A stretch of 64,000 nt of DNA from Actinomyces bowdenii (GCF_017592395.1 NZ_JAGFOU010000001.1:222401-286400); one strand, 5' to 3'. Shown: positions 11,900 through 21,015, counted from the first letter of the stretch. Numbers and translations: made by a program. The notes: generated from the letters alone by a model not told the origin.

Positions 11900-12972
11900 A
11901 CCGCACCGGCGTATGGACCGTCGCACAGCTCGAGCTGCGCCAGCGGGTGCGATCCACGCGGTGGCGCATCATGCTCCTCATCTGGGCCCTCGTGCTCCTG
12001 CTGGTCTGCGGTGGGCTGACCCTGTTGATGCTGTCCACTGGCGAGCCGCTGCGCAGGGCCACCCCCTGGCTCTACGACTTCATCGTGTGCTTCGTCATGG
12101 GGATCGGGCTCATCGTGGCCCCCACCCTGTCCTCCACCTCCATCAACGGCGACCGCGCCGACGCCACCCTGGCGCTCCTCCAGGCCACCGCGCTCAGGCC
12201 GGCGCAGATCGCCCTGGGCAAGCTCATGGCCGCCTGGCTGGCGGCGCTGGCCTTCCTCGCCGTGGCACTGCCCTTCCTGCTCGTGCTGGTGGCCGGGGGC
12301 GGGGCCTCGGCCTGGGTGCTCCTGGCCCACCTGGGGGTGCTGCTCATCACGCTGGCCAGCGTGTGCGCGATCGGCCTGGGGCTCTCCGCGCTGACGGCGC
12401 GGACCTCCGCGTCCACGGTCCTGACCTACCTGGTGGTGGCGGCCCTGGTCATCGGCACCCCGCTGGCGATGGTCGTCCTCGTCCCCGCGGTGCGTGACAC
12501 CCAGGAGGTGACCATCCACTCCCTGTCCTCCTCCCCCGACCAGCCCGGCGCACCAGAGGATGAGACCGAGCCGCAATGCACCCGGAGCGTCCGCACCGAG
12601 GAGATCTACCGCGTGGAGAGGATCTGGTGGCTGCTGGCGCCCAATCCCTTCATCATCCTCAGCGACGTCTCCGCACGCCACAGCAGCGGCAATCCCCGGT
12701 ACTCACCCGACAGCCCGCTGGGCGCCATCGGGGAGGAGGTCGATGCGATGCGCACACCCGAGCCCGCCAGCAAAACGGAGGACTACTGCACCTACTCGGA
12801 GTTCGACAGCGTGCCTCCAGAGGACTCCAGGGGCTCCTCGCTGGCGCACCTCGCCTTCTGGCCGGCCAGTCTGCTGCTCCTCGCGCTCCTGGGCACCGGC
12901 GCTGCGAGCGCAGCGGCCCGCCGCCTGGCGGTGCCCGCCAAGGCCCTGCCGCGCGGCATCCGCCTGGCCTGA
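11896..12972 (+). CDS. ABC transporter permease (ABC-2 type)
   Basis: A 358-residue membrane protein that is the likely partner of the ATPase just upstream. Hydrophobic spans lie near residues 24-45, 60-80, 110-135, 143-165, 175-200 and 325-345. A large extracytoplasmic loop of about 120 residues (205-320) contains two cysteines and is rich in Ser/Pro/Glu, unusual for a minimal ABC-2 permease. GGAAGGAGAG precedes the ATG. The substrate is not predictable. It converges on recR, with a weak hairpin (13005-13035) between them. Confidence 0.85.
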   Translation: MNRTGVWTVAQLELRQRVRSTRWRIMLLIWALVLLLVCGGLTLLMLSTGEPLRRATPWLYDFIVCFVMGIGLIVAPTLSSTSINGDRADATLALLQATALRPAQIALGKLMAAWLAALAFLAVALPFLLVLVAGGGASAWVLLAHLGVLLITLASVCAIGLGLSALTARTSASTVLTYLVVAALVIGTPLAMVVLVPAVRDTQEVTIHSLSSSPDQPGAPEDETEPQCTRSVRTEEIYRVERIWWLLAPNPFIILSDVSARHSSGNPRYSPDSPLGAIGEEVDAMRTPEPASKTEDYCTYSEFDSVPPEDSRGSSLAHLAFWPASLLLLALLGTGAASAAARRLAVPAKALPRGIRLA

Positions 12973-13040
12973 GGAGCACGCCGCGGCACGCAGAGCCCGA
13001 AGGACCTCCACAACCGCCACCGTCATGGGTGGAGGCCGGT

Positions 13041-13649
13041 TCAGTCCTCCACCCGCCGACGCCCCTCGAAGGCCCGGCCCAGGGTGACCTCATCGGCGTA
13101 CTCCAGGTCGCTGCCCACCGGCAGGCCGGAGGCCAGGCGCGAGACCGGCACCTCCATGCTGCGCAGCATGCGGGTGAGGTAGGCGGCGGTGGCCTCGCCG
13201 ACGACATCGGGATCGGTGGCCAGGATGACCTCCTCGACCTCCTGCGAGCCCAGGCGGGTGAACAGGTCGCGGACCCGCAGGTCATCGGGCCCCACCCCGT
13301 TGATGGGGTCGATGGCCCCTCCCAGGACGTGGTAGAGGCCCCGGTACTCGCGCGTGCGCTCGATGGCCACGACGTCCTTGGGCTCCTCGACCACGCAGAT
13401 GACCCGGCGGTCGCGGCGGGGGTCCCGGCAGACGCCGCACTGGGCCTCCTCGGCGATATTGCCGCAGGTCTCGCAGAAGCGGACCCTGGCCTTGACCGCG
13501 CGCAGGGCCTCGATGAGCCGCTCGACGGCGGCGGTATCGGCGGCCAGGACGTGGAAGGCCATGCGCTGAGCGGACTTGGGGCCGATCCCGGGCAGCTCGC
13601 CGAACTCGTCGATGAGGTCCTGGACAGCGCCCTCGTAGATCGCCGGCAT
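13041..13649 (-). CDS. recR: Recombination mediator protein RecR
   Basis: A 202-residue RecR of normal length, which helps load RecA at single-stranded gaps with RecF/RecO. It shows the N-terminal helix-hairpin-helix ([15 protein letters not shown]), the four-cysteine zinc finger ([16 protein letters not shown], residues 58-73) and the Toprim domain ([10 protein letters not shown], then [15 protein letters not shown]). Its start lies 1 base after the dnaX stop, so it is in one operon with dnaX. The ebfC (YbaB) gene that often separates dnaX and recR is absent here. Confidence 0.97.
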   Translation of the reverse strand: MPAIYEGAVQDLIDEFGELPGIGPKSAQRMAFHVLAADTAAVERLIEALRAVKARVRFCETCGNIAEEAQCGVCRDPRRDRRVICVVEEPKDVVAIERTREYRGLYHVLGGAIDPINGVGPDDLRVRDLFTRLGSQEVEEVILATDPDVVGEATAAYLTRMLRSMEVPVSRLASGLPVGSDLEYADEVTLGRAFEGRRRVED

Positions 13650-13650
13650 C

Positions 13651-16600
13651 TCAGTGCCCCTCCTGGGTCACGGTGATCTCCTCGATGACAGTGGCCCCCA
13701 GGATGCGCTTGACCACCTCCAGGCCGACAACACCCGCATCCTCAGCATCCTCGTCATCGTCACTGGGGGTGTCATCGGCCAGGGAGGCGTCCTCGCTCTG
13801 CGCGGCGGCCCGGGCGGCCGCCATGGCGGCGGCGAGCCTGGAGCCCGCCATGCCCGACGGCGCCCAGGTCGCCGGATCCTGCGGGGTCGGGCCGTCGGGA
13901 TCGCCGGGCTCCTCGGGCAGGGGGACGCCGTCGGAGAAGGTGGAGTGCCCCTCCCAGGAGGCGGGCCTCGGCCCGGGGGCGCTGCCGGGATCATCGGCTC
14001 CAGCGGGGCCGGCCGTCTGCGCGGGCACGGCCTCGGCGGCCCCGGCCGTTGTCGCGGCGGGGCCTGGGGCCGCCGGACTGCCCGCTGACGCCGGGCCCGC
14101 CGGGGTGCCCGCCGGGATCGGCGGCAGGGCCCGCAGGCGGTGGACGGTGGCCAGGCGGGACTCGCCCTCCTCCGGATCCCCGTCATCCCGGGGGTCCTGC
14201 GCGCCCGCACCGGGCGGGCCGGTCTGGGGCTGCGCCCGATCCTGGCCGAGTGCTGCGCCGCCGGGGGTGGCCACGGGGCCCCAGCCGTCGTCCTCCACTG
14301 CGCGCCCAGAGCCTGCGGGCGGGACTGCCGCGCCCCGCGGGCCGGGGCCCGCGGCATCCTGGCCCTGCGGCGAGAGGCCCGCCCCCGCCCCGGGAATGGC
14401 AACAGGGCCCCAGCCGTCATCGCTCGGCGGGGCCCCGGTGGTGGCCGGTACTGGCCGATGAGGCTCGGCCCGGACCGCTGCCCCGGGCGAGGGGGCCGAC
14501 TCGGCGGGGGCCTGCTCACCAGGAATCGCCTCCGCGCCCCACTGCTGGTCGTCCTGCGCGGGTGGGACCGTCCCGGTCCGGGCGCCCCGGGGCTCGGCGC
14601 CCGCCGGGTCCGCGGCATCCGCACGGCCCGCGCCGCCGGAAGGCTCGTGGCCCGCGGTGCCGGCGGGGGGCGGCGCCTCCCACTCCTCCGGGGCGGGCTC
14701 GGCCTCCCAGTCATCGGAGGGGCCGGAACGGCCGACGACGCCAGCGCTGCGATCCCAGCCACCGGGGGCACTCGCCCCGCCCGGGCCCCCGGAGCCCTCG
14801 AGGCCCTGCGGGCCCCGGGCCCCGGCTCCTCCGCCGGGACCGCCCCCTCGGCCGCCCCTCGGGCCCCCGGGCCCACCGGAGCCCCCGGGCCCACCGGAGC
14901 CCTCAGGGCCATCATCACCGGTGAGGATCGCGCGCACCTCCACCTGCAGGCCCAGGGCCTGGTGGATGGCGGCGGCAAGGATCGGGCCGTGCCCGCCGTT
15001 CTCGAAGGCGCCCACCAGTCCGGGGGCGTTGAACAGGAGGGTCAGGACGCCGTCGGCCAAGGTGCCCGGTCGGGAGTTGGGGCCCACCAGCGCCCACGTC
15101 GCGCGGCGCGATCGCTTGGCGGCCTCCAGGACCTCCTCCCAGCGGGTCCGGAGCATCTCGGCCTCCGCTGCGCCGGGCCCCGAGGGCGCCCCGGTGGGCG
15201 CGCCGGTCGACGGCGCCGCTGGGCCCGGGGCGGCCTCCTGCCATGACGCCGCTGGTGCCCGCCCCGGCGATCCGGCTCCCCCGCGGGCGCCGGAGACCCG
15301 GTGATCCCCCGGGAGCGCGGGCGCCTCGTCCTCATCCCAGGCCACAGGCGCCATCCCGGCTGGGCCGGCGGCTGGGACCGGCGCAGGACCCGGGGATGCG
15401 GCCGCTCCCGGGGCAGCGGTCCGCCTCCCGGGGGCGTTGCCATCTAGTGGCTGCGCGGCGCCGGGCCGGGCCGGGCCACCGGCAGCCGCGCCACCTTGCC
15501 CGGGCGGCGCCCCGCCTCCCGGGGAGCCCTCGCCGCCAGCGGCCGGCGGGGACTCCGGTGCGGAGCCCATGGATGCCTGGCGGGCGGCCTGCGCCGCCAG
15601 CCGTCGCCCCGATCCCGGGGCCGCGCCGCTCGGGCTCGGAGCACCGGGGCCGGACGGGCCACCGGCGGGACCGGCCGGGCCCGCCGGCCCAGGAGCCGCT
15701 GCGACGGCCGCGGCGCCCGCGCCCTGGGCCCCGGCGGCGGGCACGATGAGCCTGGCCACGAGCAGCTCGAGCTGGAGCCTGGGCGAGGTGGCGCCCACCA
15801 TGGCGGTCAGGGCCTGCGCCGTCATGTCGGCCGCCCGGGACAGGGCCGCTGCCCCCAGGGTGCGGGCCTGGACATCCATGCGGGAGAGCTCATCGATGGG
15901 CAGGGAGCCCAGCGCCGGGCCCGCCTGGTCCCCGGCCAGGGCGATGACCAGCAGGTCGCGCAGGCGCTGGAGCAGGTCCTCCACGAAGCGGCGGGGGTCG
16001 TGCCCGGAGGTGACGACCCGGTCGACCACGCGGAACACCCCGGCGCCGTCGGCGGCGGCGATGGCATCGACGCACTGGTCGAGCATGGTGATATCGGTGT
16101 ACCCCAGGAGGGCCACGGCGCGCTGGTAGTCCACGGCGCCGTCGAGGGCCCCGCCGATGAGCTGGTCCATCACCGACAGGGTGTCGCGCACGCTGCCGCC
16201 CCCGGCCCGCACCACCAGGGGGAAGACGCCCGGGCCGGCATCGACCCCCTCGGCCGCGCACAGGTGCCCCAGGTAGCCCTCCAGGATGTCGGGGGGCACG
16301 AGCCGGAAGGGGTAGTGGTGGGTGCGCGAGCGGATGGTGCCGATGACCTTCTCCGGCTCGGTGGTCGCGAAGATGAACTTCACGTGGGCGGGGGGCTCCT
16401 CCACGAGCTTGAGCAGGGCGTTGAAGCCCTGGGCGGTGACCATGTGGGCCTCGTCGAGGATGAAGATCTTGTAGCGGTCGCGTGCCGGGGCGAAGGCGGC
16501 GCGCTCGCGCAGATCGCGGGCGTCGTCGACGCCGTTGTGGCTGGCGGCGTCGATCTCCACCACATCCAGGCTCCCGGGGCCGCCGGTGGCCAGGTCCCGG

Positions 16601-16833
16601 CAGGAGGGGCACTGCCCGCAGGGGGTGTCGGTGGGCGCCTGGGCGCAGTTGAGGCAGCGCGCCAGGATGCGGGCGCTGGTGGTCTTGCCGCAGCCGCGCG
16701 GCCCGGAGAAGAGGTAGGCGTGGGTGACGCGGTCGGCGCGCAGGGCCGCCATGAGCGGGGCGGTCACATGGTCCTGCCCGATGACGTCCTGGAAGGCGTC
16801 GGGGCGGTAGCGGCGGTACAGGGCGGTGGTCAC
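13651..16833 (-). CDS. dnaX: DNA polymerase III subunit gamma/tau
   Basis: A 1060-residue clamp-loader ATPase. The AAA+ core (about 1-370) has Walker [10 protein letters not shown], a zinc module (CLNC...CGQC..C), Walker B ILDEAHM, the SRC-like segment [18 protein letters not shown] and the domain III region. Residues about 370-560 and 650-1000 are extremely Gly/Pro/Ala-rich, with a small folded segment between (about 545-640, tau-like). This makes the protein much longer than the ~640 residues of E. coli tau. The GTG at 16833 has no ribosome site but a -10-like TAGAGT 7 bases upstream (minus strand). A twin palindrome lies directly upstream. Confidence 0.95.
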   Translation of the reverse strand: MTTALYRRYRPDAFQDVIGQDHVTAPLMAALRADRVTHAYLFSGPRGCGKTTSARILARCLNCAQAPTDTPCGQCPSCRDLATGGPGSLDVVEIDAASHNGVDDARDLRERAAFAPARDRYKIFILDEAHMVTAQGFNALLKLVEEPPAHVKFIFATTEPEKVIGTIRSRTHHYPFRLVPPDILEGYLGHLCAAEGVDAGPGVFPLVVRAGGGSVRDTLSVMDQLIGGALDGAVDYQRAVALLGYTDITMLDQCVDAIAAADGAGVFRVVDRVVTSGHDPRRFVEDLLQRLRDLLVIALAGDQAGPALGSLPIDELSRMDVQARTLGAAALSRAADMTAQALTAMVGATSPRLQLELLVARLIVPAAGAQGAGAAAVAAAPGPAGPAGPAGGPSGPGAPSPSGAAPGSGRRLAAQAARQASMGSAPESPPAAGGEGSPGGGAPPGQGGAAAGGPARPGAAQPLDGNAPGRRTAAPGAAASPGPAPVPAAGPAGMAPVAWDEDEAPALPGDHRVSGARGGAGSPGRAPAASWQEAAPGPAAPSTGAPTGAPSGPGAAEAEMLRTRWEEVLEAAKRSRRATWALVGPNSRPGTLADGVLTLLFNAPGLVGAFENGGHGPILAAAIHQALGLQVEVRAILTGDDGPEGSGGPGGSGGPGGPRGGRGGGPGGGAGARGPQGLEGSGGPGGASAPGGWDRSAGVVGRSGPSDDWEAEPAPEEWEAPPPAGTAGHEPSGGAGRADAADPAGAEPRGARTGTVPPAQDDQQWGAEAIPGEQAPAESAPSPGAAVRAEPHRPVPATTGAPPSDDGWGPVAIPGAGAGLSPQGQDAAGPGPRGAAVPPAGSGRAVEDDGWGPVATPGGAALGQDRAQPQTGPPGAGAQDPRDDGDPEEGESRLATVHRLRALPPIPAGTPAGPASAGSPAAPGPAATTAGAAEAVPAQTAGPAGADDPGSAPGPRPASWEGHSTFSDGVPLPEEPGDPDGPTPQDPATWAPSGMAGSRLAAAMAAARAAAQSEDASLADDTPSDDDEDAEDAGVVGLEVVKRILGATVIEEITVTQEGH

Positions 16834-16840
16834 ACTCCGA

Positions 16841-16846
16841 ACTCTA
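16841..16846 (-). promoter_or_regulatory. -10 hexamer of leaderless dnaX
   Basis: On the minus strand TAGAGT ends 7 bases before the GTG at 16833. The -35 position falls at the edge of the twin palindrome that begins at 16867, so the repeat may influence dnaX transcription. Confidence 0.5.
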
Positions 16847-16866
16847 GCCCGGAACCCCAGCCCCGC

Positions 16867-17069
16867 CGCTGCACATCTTCGGCTCCTGCGGCCCGGGCCC
16901 CAGACCGACGATCCGCATGATTCCGCGGGTCCGGCCCGAGCCGCCCGGGTGAAGATGTGCAGCGGGGCCCGTGCTGCACATCTTCACGGCTCCCAGCGGT
17001 GCCCGCGGCACCGGATCTGGCGCTACGGCGCCATGGGCCGGGGGCAGGCCGGCGCGAAGATGTGCAACC
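16867..17069. repeat. Twin palindrome, family A, locus 1
   Basis: Two hairpin units, 16867-16964 and 16972-17069, each 98 bp, separated by 7 bp. Arms are CGCTGCACATCTTC/GAAGATGTGCAGCG in unit 1 and a near-identical pair in unit 2. Unit 1 carries the family core GATCCGCATGATTCC starting 43 bases after the first arm base. Unit 2 has lost a clear core. The element fills the space between the divergent dnaX and aldolase genes. Confidence 0.9.
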
Positions 17070-17080
17070 GGGCATGTTGT

Positions 17081-17095
17081 TGAGAATGATTATCA
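17081..17095 (+). promoter_or_regulatory. Zur/Fur-type operator upstream of aldolase
   Basis: TGAGAATGATTATCA is a 7-1-7 dyad that differs at one position from the Fur-family consensus TGATAATNATTATCA. It also fits the actinobacterial Zur box form TGAAAATGATTTTCA. It lies 67 bases before the start codon, at a promoter position. Zinc-regulated repression is the more sensible reading given the downstream gene (metal-independent aldolase), but Fur-type regulation is not excluded. Confidence 0.7.
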
Positions 17096-17161
17096 TGTAT
17101 GGTGCTGTTATCGGGCCCACCGGCCCCCACCGCACCCATCCCCACGCGCGAAGGACACCAC

Positions 17162-18049
17162 GTGAATCAGCAGCAGGCCGAGCAGATCCGACACGGCGCG
17201 GGCTTCATCGCCGCCCTCGACCAGTCCGGCGGCTCCACCCCCAAGGCCCTGGCCGCCTACGGCATCGGCGCCGATCGCTACACCAACGAGGCCGAGATGT
17301 ACGAGCTGGTCCACGCCATGCGCAGCCGCATCATCACCTCCCAGGCCTTCACCTCCGAGCGCATCATCGGAGCCATCCTCTTCGAGCGGACCATGGACGC
17401 CCAGGTCGAGGGGCGCCCCACCGCCGAGTACCTGTGGGAGGTCAAGCGGGTCGTCCCCTTCCTCAAGGTGGACAGGGGCCTGGCCGATGAGGCCGACGGC
17501 GCCCGCCTCATGAAGCCGATCCCCGGCCTGGAGGGCCTCCTGGAGCGCGCCGTGGCCGCCGGCATCTTCGGCACCAAGATGCGCTCGGTCATCCTGGGCG
17601 CCGAGGAGGCCGGCGTGCGCGCCGTCGTGGCGCAGCAGTTCGAGATCGCCGAGAGGATCCTCGACGCCGGCCTGGTCCCGATCATCGAGCCCGAGGTGGA
17701 CATCCACGCCCCCGATAAGGCCGAGGCCGAGGACCTGCTCGTCGCCGAGCTGACCCGCCGCCTCGACGCCCTGGGCGAGGGCCGCGATGTCGTCCTCAAG
17801 GTGACGATCCCCAGTCGCAACGGCCTGTACTCCCCACTCATGGGCCACCCCCGGGTCATGCGGGTGGTGGCGCTGTCAGGCGGCTACGAGCGCGAGGACG
17901 CCAACGCGCGCCTGGCCCGCAACCCCGGCCTCATCGCCAGCTTCTCCCGAGCCCTCCTGGAGGGCCTGTCCGATGGGCAGGACCAGGCCGACTTCGATGC
18001 GACTCTCGATGCGACGATCGCGGGGATCCACCGGGCCTCCACGGCATGA
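17162..18049 (+). CDS. Class I fructose-bisphosphate aldolase
   Basis: A 295-residue aldolase of the bacterial class I type, which splits fructose 1,6-bisphosphate through a lysine Schiff base and needs no metal. Family segments are AALDQSGGSTPKAL near the N-terminus, LKVDRGL, MKPIPGL, FGTKMRSVI, PIIEPEVDI and LKVTIPSRNGLY, with the Schiff-base lysine probably among the conserved Lys in the last three blocks. The GTG at 17162 has GAAGGA about 8 bases upstream. It is the last gene before a strong terminator. The upstream Zur/Fur-like box suggests it replaces a zinc-dependent class II aldolase when metal is short. Confidence 0.93.
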   Translation: MNQQQAEQIRHGAGFIAALDQSGGSTPKALAAYGIGADRYTNEAEMYELVHAMRSRIITSQAFTSERIIGAILFERTMDAQVEGRPTAEYLWEVKRVVPFLKVDRGLADEADGARLMKPIPGLEGLLERAVAAGIFGTKMRSVILGAEEAGVRAVVAQQFEIAERILDAGLVPIIEPEVDIHAPDKAEAEDLLVAELTRRLDALGEGRDVVLKVTIPSRNGLYSPLMGHPRVMRVVALSGGYEREDANARLARNPGLIASFSRALLEGLSDGQDQADFDATLDATIAGIHRASTA

Positions 18050-18146
18050 GGGGCCCTCGCTCATCGTGGCGGGCATGAGCGGGGCACTGGGCCCGACCCC
18101 GCCCGCCACCCGGTCCGACGCGCCGGGAATCGTGGTGCAGCGTCAC

Positions 18147-18187
18147 GCGGCGGCCGTCGTCGGAGTCCTCCCGACGACGGCCGCCGC
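18147..18187. terminator. Strong hairpin after aldolase gene
   Basis: A perfect 17-bp stem (18147-18163 with 18171-18187) and a 7-base loop, between the aldolase gene and the convergent SRP RNA gene. There is no T-run, so it would act as a GC-rich, possibly bidirectional terminator. Confidence 0.75.
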
Positions 18188-18267
18188 CGTGCTCTGGCGG
18201 CGTGGGCGCGCCCGCTGCCGCAGGCCGGGCCCCGCCGGGAGCGCGAGCCCCGCAGGCCGGCGCATAA

Positions 18268-18354
18268 GGACCCCTCGCGCACCCGCCAGAGCCCGCTTAC
18301 CCTTGCTACCTTCCGGTCCTGGGGGATTCGCTGGATGACGCCGCACGAGGGGCC
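18268..18354 (-). ncRNA. ffs: Signal recognition particle RNA (small, 4.5S type)
   Basis: On the minus strand the region carries the highly conserved SRP domain IV: CAGGACCGGAAGGTAGCAAG, with the GGAA tetraloop side and the asymmetric loop that bind Ffh. Flanking complementary ends (GGCCCCTCGTGC near the 5' end and GCGCGAGGGGTCC near the 3' end) close the hairpin. It forms the RNA core that targets membrane and secreted proteins to FtsY. Exact ends are estimated from the terminal pairing. Confidence 0.93.
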
Positions 18355-18526
18355 GGGGACGAGTGTACCCGACTCCCGGGCCGCGCAGAACCTAGAAGGG
18401 CCCGGTGGGCGAGCCCTCGCGCGTGACTGATCCCACCGCCGTCGGGCGGCCAGCGGGTAGCCCCGGCCCCCCGGTCTCCGATATATTCCCTTCCTGTTGC
18501 AGCGGGATCTCCTGCTCAGCACACCT

Positions 18527-18611
18527 GGAGGATTCGCCTAGTGGCCTATGGCGCACGCTTGGAAAGCGTGTTGGGTGCAAGCCCTCGGGGGTTCGAATCC
18601 CCCATCCTCCG
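18527..18611 (+). tRNA. tRNA-Ser (GGA)
   Basis: An 85-base cloverleaf. The acceptor stem is GGAGGAT/ATCCTCC, the anticodon loop TTGGAAA gives anticodon GGA (reads UCC/UCU), a long class II variable arm follows, and the T-loop is GTTCGAATC. The CCA end is not encoded. Confidence 0.97.
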
Positions 18612-18619
18612 CCCTGAGC

Positions 18620-18653
18620 GCTGCCCCCGCCGACCGACGTCGGCGGGGGCAGC
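18620..18653 (+). terminator. Terminator of tRNA-Ser(GGA)
   Basis: A 14-bp stem built on GCTGCCCCCGCCGA with its complement and a 6-base loop, starting 9 bases after the tRNA. Only a short T-containing tail (CCTTCC) follows. Confidence 0.8.
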
Positions 18654-18859
18654 GGCCTTCCGGTGATGATCCGGGACCGGGCACGAAGAACTCGGACCGC
18701 TCCGCCTCCAGCCCCCTCCCGGCCGCCCCGCCAGGCCCCGCTCGGCCCTGCTCGCCAAGCAGCCGAGCACCGGAGGCCCGCCGGGGGCGCGGCGACGATG
18801 GGCAGGGCTGCCCATGACTACCCGCAGACGCCGGGGGAGGCCGCTGGCATGGTGAGCAC

Positions 18860-19471
18860 ATGAGCACAACCACCCGCGCCCTGATCGCCATCCCCGCAAC
18901 CATCCTGCTGACCCTGGGCCTGAGCGCCTGCCAGGACCAGGCCGTCTCGACCCCGCCCTCGCAGGACTCCCAGGCCGAGGCGCAGACCACCGGATCCAGC
19001 GAGGCCACCACCGGCGACGACAGCACTGATGACGGCGCCGCCGCCCGCGAGCGCACCGCCAGCCCCACCCGGAGCCCCAGCGCCCCCGAGACCTCCTCCG
19101 TCAGCTCCACCAAGGTCGCGGTCGGCAACTGCCTCAAGGACCTGGGATCCGCCGCGAACGGCGAGGCGGTCGGTGACGTCACCGTCGTGGACTGCTCCGA
19201 GCCGCACCTGTACGAGGTGTACGCCGAGTCCGAGATGACCGGGACGGCCCTGCCCTCCGAGCAGGAGATCGAGACCACCGCCGCGCAGACCTGCGGCGCC
19301 GGCTTCGAGAGCTTCGTCGGCATCAGCGCCGAGGCCTCGCAGACCTACACCTACACGTACTTCTACCCCACCCAGGCCTCGTGGGATCACGGCGACCGCC
19401 TCATCTCCTGCATGGTGGTCACCCAGGATGAGACCGAGACCACCGGCTCGGCCAAGGGCGCGGCCCAGTAG
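18860..19471 (+). CDS. Septum-formation-family lipoprotein
   Basis: A 203-residue lipoprotein precursor. The N-terminus is a signal peptide ending in a lipobox (LSAC, lipidated Cys24), then a Ser/Thr/Glu-rich spacer (25-85). The last ~115 residues are a Septum_form-like domain: VGNCLKDL, VTVVDCSEPHLYEVYAE and GDRLISCMV, with four conserved cysteines likely forming two disulfides outside the membrane. The gene immediately downstream encodes a paralogue, so this is a tandem duplication. Function is not established; members are linked by name to septum formation. A GTG 7 bases upstream and out of frame is not the start. Confidence 0.8.
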   Translation: MSTTTRALIAIPATILLTLGLSACQDQAVSTPPSQDSQAEAQTTGSSEATTGDDSTDDGAAARERTASPTRSPSAPETSSVSSTKVAVGNCLKDLGSAANGEAVGDVTVVDCSEPHLYEVYAESEMTGTALPSEQEIETTAAQTCGAGFESFVGISAEASQTYTYTYFYPTQASWDHGDRLISCMVVTQDETETTGSAKGAAQ

Positions 19472-19480
19472 ACCGCACTA

Positions 19481-19528
19481 CCCATGCACATGGGCAGTCA
19501 TGGGGAGTACATGGGGAGTCGTCCCCAT
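19481..19528 (+). promoter_or_regulatory. Operator-like repeats upstream of second lipoprotein
   Basis: Three symmetric elements crowd the promoter. CCCATG-CA-CATGGG is at 19481-19494. A direct repeat ATGGGGAGT is at 19500 and 19511. ATGGGGA paired with TCCCCAT lies at 19511-19517/19522-19528. They lie 33-80 bases upstream of the probable transcription start at 19573, where a regulator would bind. Confidence 0.45.
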
Positions 19529-19560
19529 AATGGCGCAATGCAGCGGATCTCCCGGGTCGC

Positions 19561-19566
19561 TACGAT
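19561..19566 (+). promoter_or_regulatory. -10 hexamer of leaderless lipoprotein gene
   Basis: TACGAT ends 6 bases before the ATG at 19573 and no ribosome site is present, so the mRNA is probably leaderless. Confidence 0.6.
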
Positions 19567-19572
19567 CCGAGC

Positions 19573-20034
19573 ATGCGCAAACTCAAGCCACTCCTCATCA
19601 TCCCTACCGCTGCGATCCTGGCCGCCGGCATGACCGGGTGCAGTGTGATCCAGTCCATCACCGGCGGCACCCACTCCACCGACATCTCGGTGGGCCAGTG
19701 CATCAAGGACCTCGGCGAGTCCTCTGAGCAGGTGGGCCAGGTCACCGTGGTGGACTGCTCCGAGCCCCACCTCTACGAGGTCTACGCCGAGGTCGAGCTC
19801 AACGCCGATCAGCTCCCCGATCAGACCACCATCGAGTCCGAGGCCGAGTCCGCCTGCCTGGGCACCGGCTTCAGCGACTATGTGGGTGTGGCCTACGAGG
19901 AGTCGGAGTACGGCACCACCTACCTCTCCCCCTCCCAGGACACCTGGGACGCTGGGGACCGCAAGGTCTCCTGCCTCATCACCTCCTCCGACGGCTCCGA
20001 GCTGACCGGCTCGGCCAAGGGCACCGCCAAGTAG
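19573..20034 (+). CDS. Septum-formation-family lipoprotein, shorter paralogue
   Basis: A 153-residue lipoprotein precursor with lipobox MTGC (Cys23). It is a paralogue of the preceding gene: VGQCIKDLGE, VTVVDCSEPHLYEVYAE, GDRKVSCLIT and the same C-terminal LTGSAKG motif. It lacks the long Ser/Thr spacer of the first copy, so the domain sits close to the membrane. Its own promoter (TACGAT) and operator-like repeats suggest it is controlled separately from the first copy. A strong terminator follows at 20060. Confidence 0.8.
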   Translation: MRKLKPLLIIPTAAILAAGMTGCSVIQSITGGTHSTDISVGQCIKDLGESSEQVGQVTVVDCSEPHLYEVYAEVELNADQLPDQTTIESEAESACLGTGFSDYVGVAYEESEYGTTYLSPSQDTWDAGDRKVSCLITSSDGSELTGSAKGTAK

Positions 20035-20059
20035 CCCCGCCATCCCCAGCCGGCCTCGG

Positions 20060-20105
20060 AACGACGACGGCGCCTCGCCCTGAGGGGCGAGGCGCCGTCG
20101 TCGTT
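20060..20105. terminator. Strong terminator after lipoprotein pair
   Basis: A 21-bp perfect stem (20060-20080 with 20085-20105) and a TGAG loop, followed by GTCC on the plus strand. It sits between convergent genes and has no poly-T tract. Confidence 0.85.
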
Positions 20106-20168
20106 GTCCGACGGTCGTGGTCGGATACCGCCCGGGGGCGCCCGGGACGGCGCATGGGAGCACCGGCC

Positions 20169-20765
20169 CTACTGGGGAACGGCCTCCTGCGGCGCCGCGA
20201 CTCGCGCGCCGAGGGCCCTTCCCAGGGGCTTGAGGGCCCGGAGCACGGTCCTGGGGCCGAGCCCCTCATGCGCACCGCCCTCATCGCCGCGGCGGGGGCC
20301 GTCGCGGTCCTCGCGCCTGCGGTGGTCGCGCACCAGGGCCTCCATCCACTCGGGGGTAGAGGCCTCCTCCCGGGGGAAGAGGCGCCGCTCCTCGGCGCAG
20401 TCCTCACCGGTGCATGGCGGCAGGAGGTAGGGCCGACGGTCGTAGGCGAAGTCCGAGATCATCTCGTAGTCGCGGGTGCTCATCGACAGGAAGGCGGTGG
20501 TCCAGGCACCGCTCCCGGGCCGGGCCATGGCCCGGCGCAGCTCGATGGCCCTGTCCACGATCTCACGGGGAACACCGCCCTCCACCCAGCGCAGCCGCCG
20601 CAGCAGGCCGCTGCGGCGCAGGGCGCGGTGGGTGCAGTGCGAGCGGCGGCCCAGGGCATCGATCTCCACCACCAGCTCCTGGGCCCCACTGGATCTCAAC
20701 CACCTGGCGCAGTGGTCGGCGAAGCTGTCAAGGGCCTGGTCAGGGGTGCTCCCTTGTTCGCTCAT
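20169..20765 (-). CDS. Hypothetical protein, possibly DUF600/YezG-like
   Basis: A 198-residue soluble protein, not confidently recognised. The central segment GAWTTAFLSMSTRDYEMISDFAYDRRPYL is reminiscent of the immunity-type DUF600/YezG fold (W-x-A...sxDFDYDxxP), and the later EWMEALVRDHRRR would fit the same pattern. The C-terminus is Arg/Gly-rich. I chose the ATG at 20765 because GGAAGAGGAAG lies upstream and the longer reading adds only Arg/Pro-rich sequence. It is divergent from the gene at 21028, and no toxin gene is adjacent. Confidence 0.55.
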   Translation of the reverse strand: MSEQGSTPDQALDSFADHCARWLRSSGAQELVVEIDALGRRSHCTHRALRRSGLLRRLRWVEGGVPREIVDRAIELRRAMARPGSGAWTTAFLSMSTRDYEMISDFAYDRRPYLLPPCTGEDCAEERRLFPREEASTPEWMEALVRDHRRREDRDGPRRGDEGGAHEGLGPRTVLRALKPLGRALGARVAAPQEAVPQ

Positions 20766-21015
20766 GACTACTGCTTCCTCTTCCTTCCAGCAGCACCCGG
20801 GTGGTGCGCGAGGGCGTGGGCGCGCCGCCCACACTGGAGCACGTTACAGGGTCGTTATCCGCCGGGTACAGCGCCCGAGGCGCGGCGGGCGCCCCGAGGC
20901 GAGGGGAGGCCCTCGGATACCGCCGCGGGGGCTGTCGATGGGCCCGGCGGGCACTGGCGGGAATCGTCACCACCATGAGTCCTTCCCGCAGTGAGCCGGG
21001 AGCGCCCGGGGCCTC

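Noticed and set aside
16867..17069. Family A repeats as a CRISPR array
   Set aside because: Arms are in inverted pairs, loci are single and far apart, there is no series of equal repeats with unique spacers, and no cas gene is present.
20104..20978. Plus-strand frames over the hypothetical gene at 20169
   Set aside because: They are shadow frames with Arg/Pro/Ser-rich composition and no ribosome site; the minus-strand frame has a more protein-like composition.
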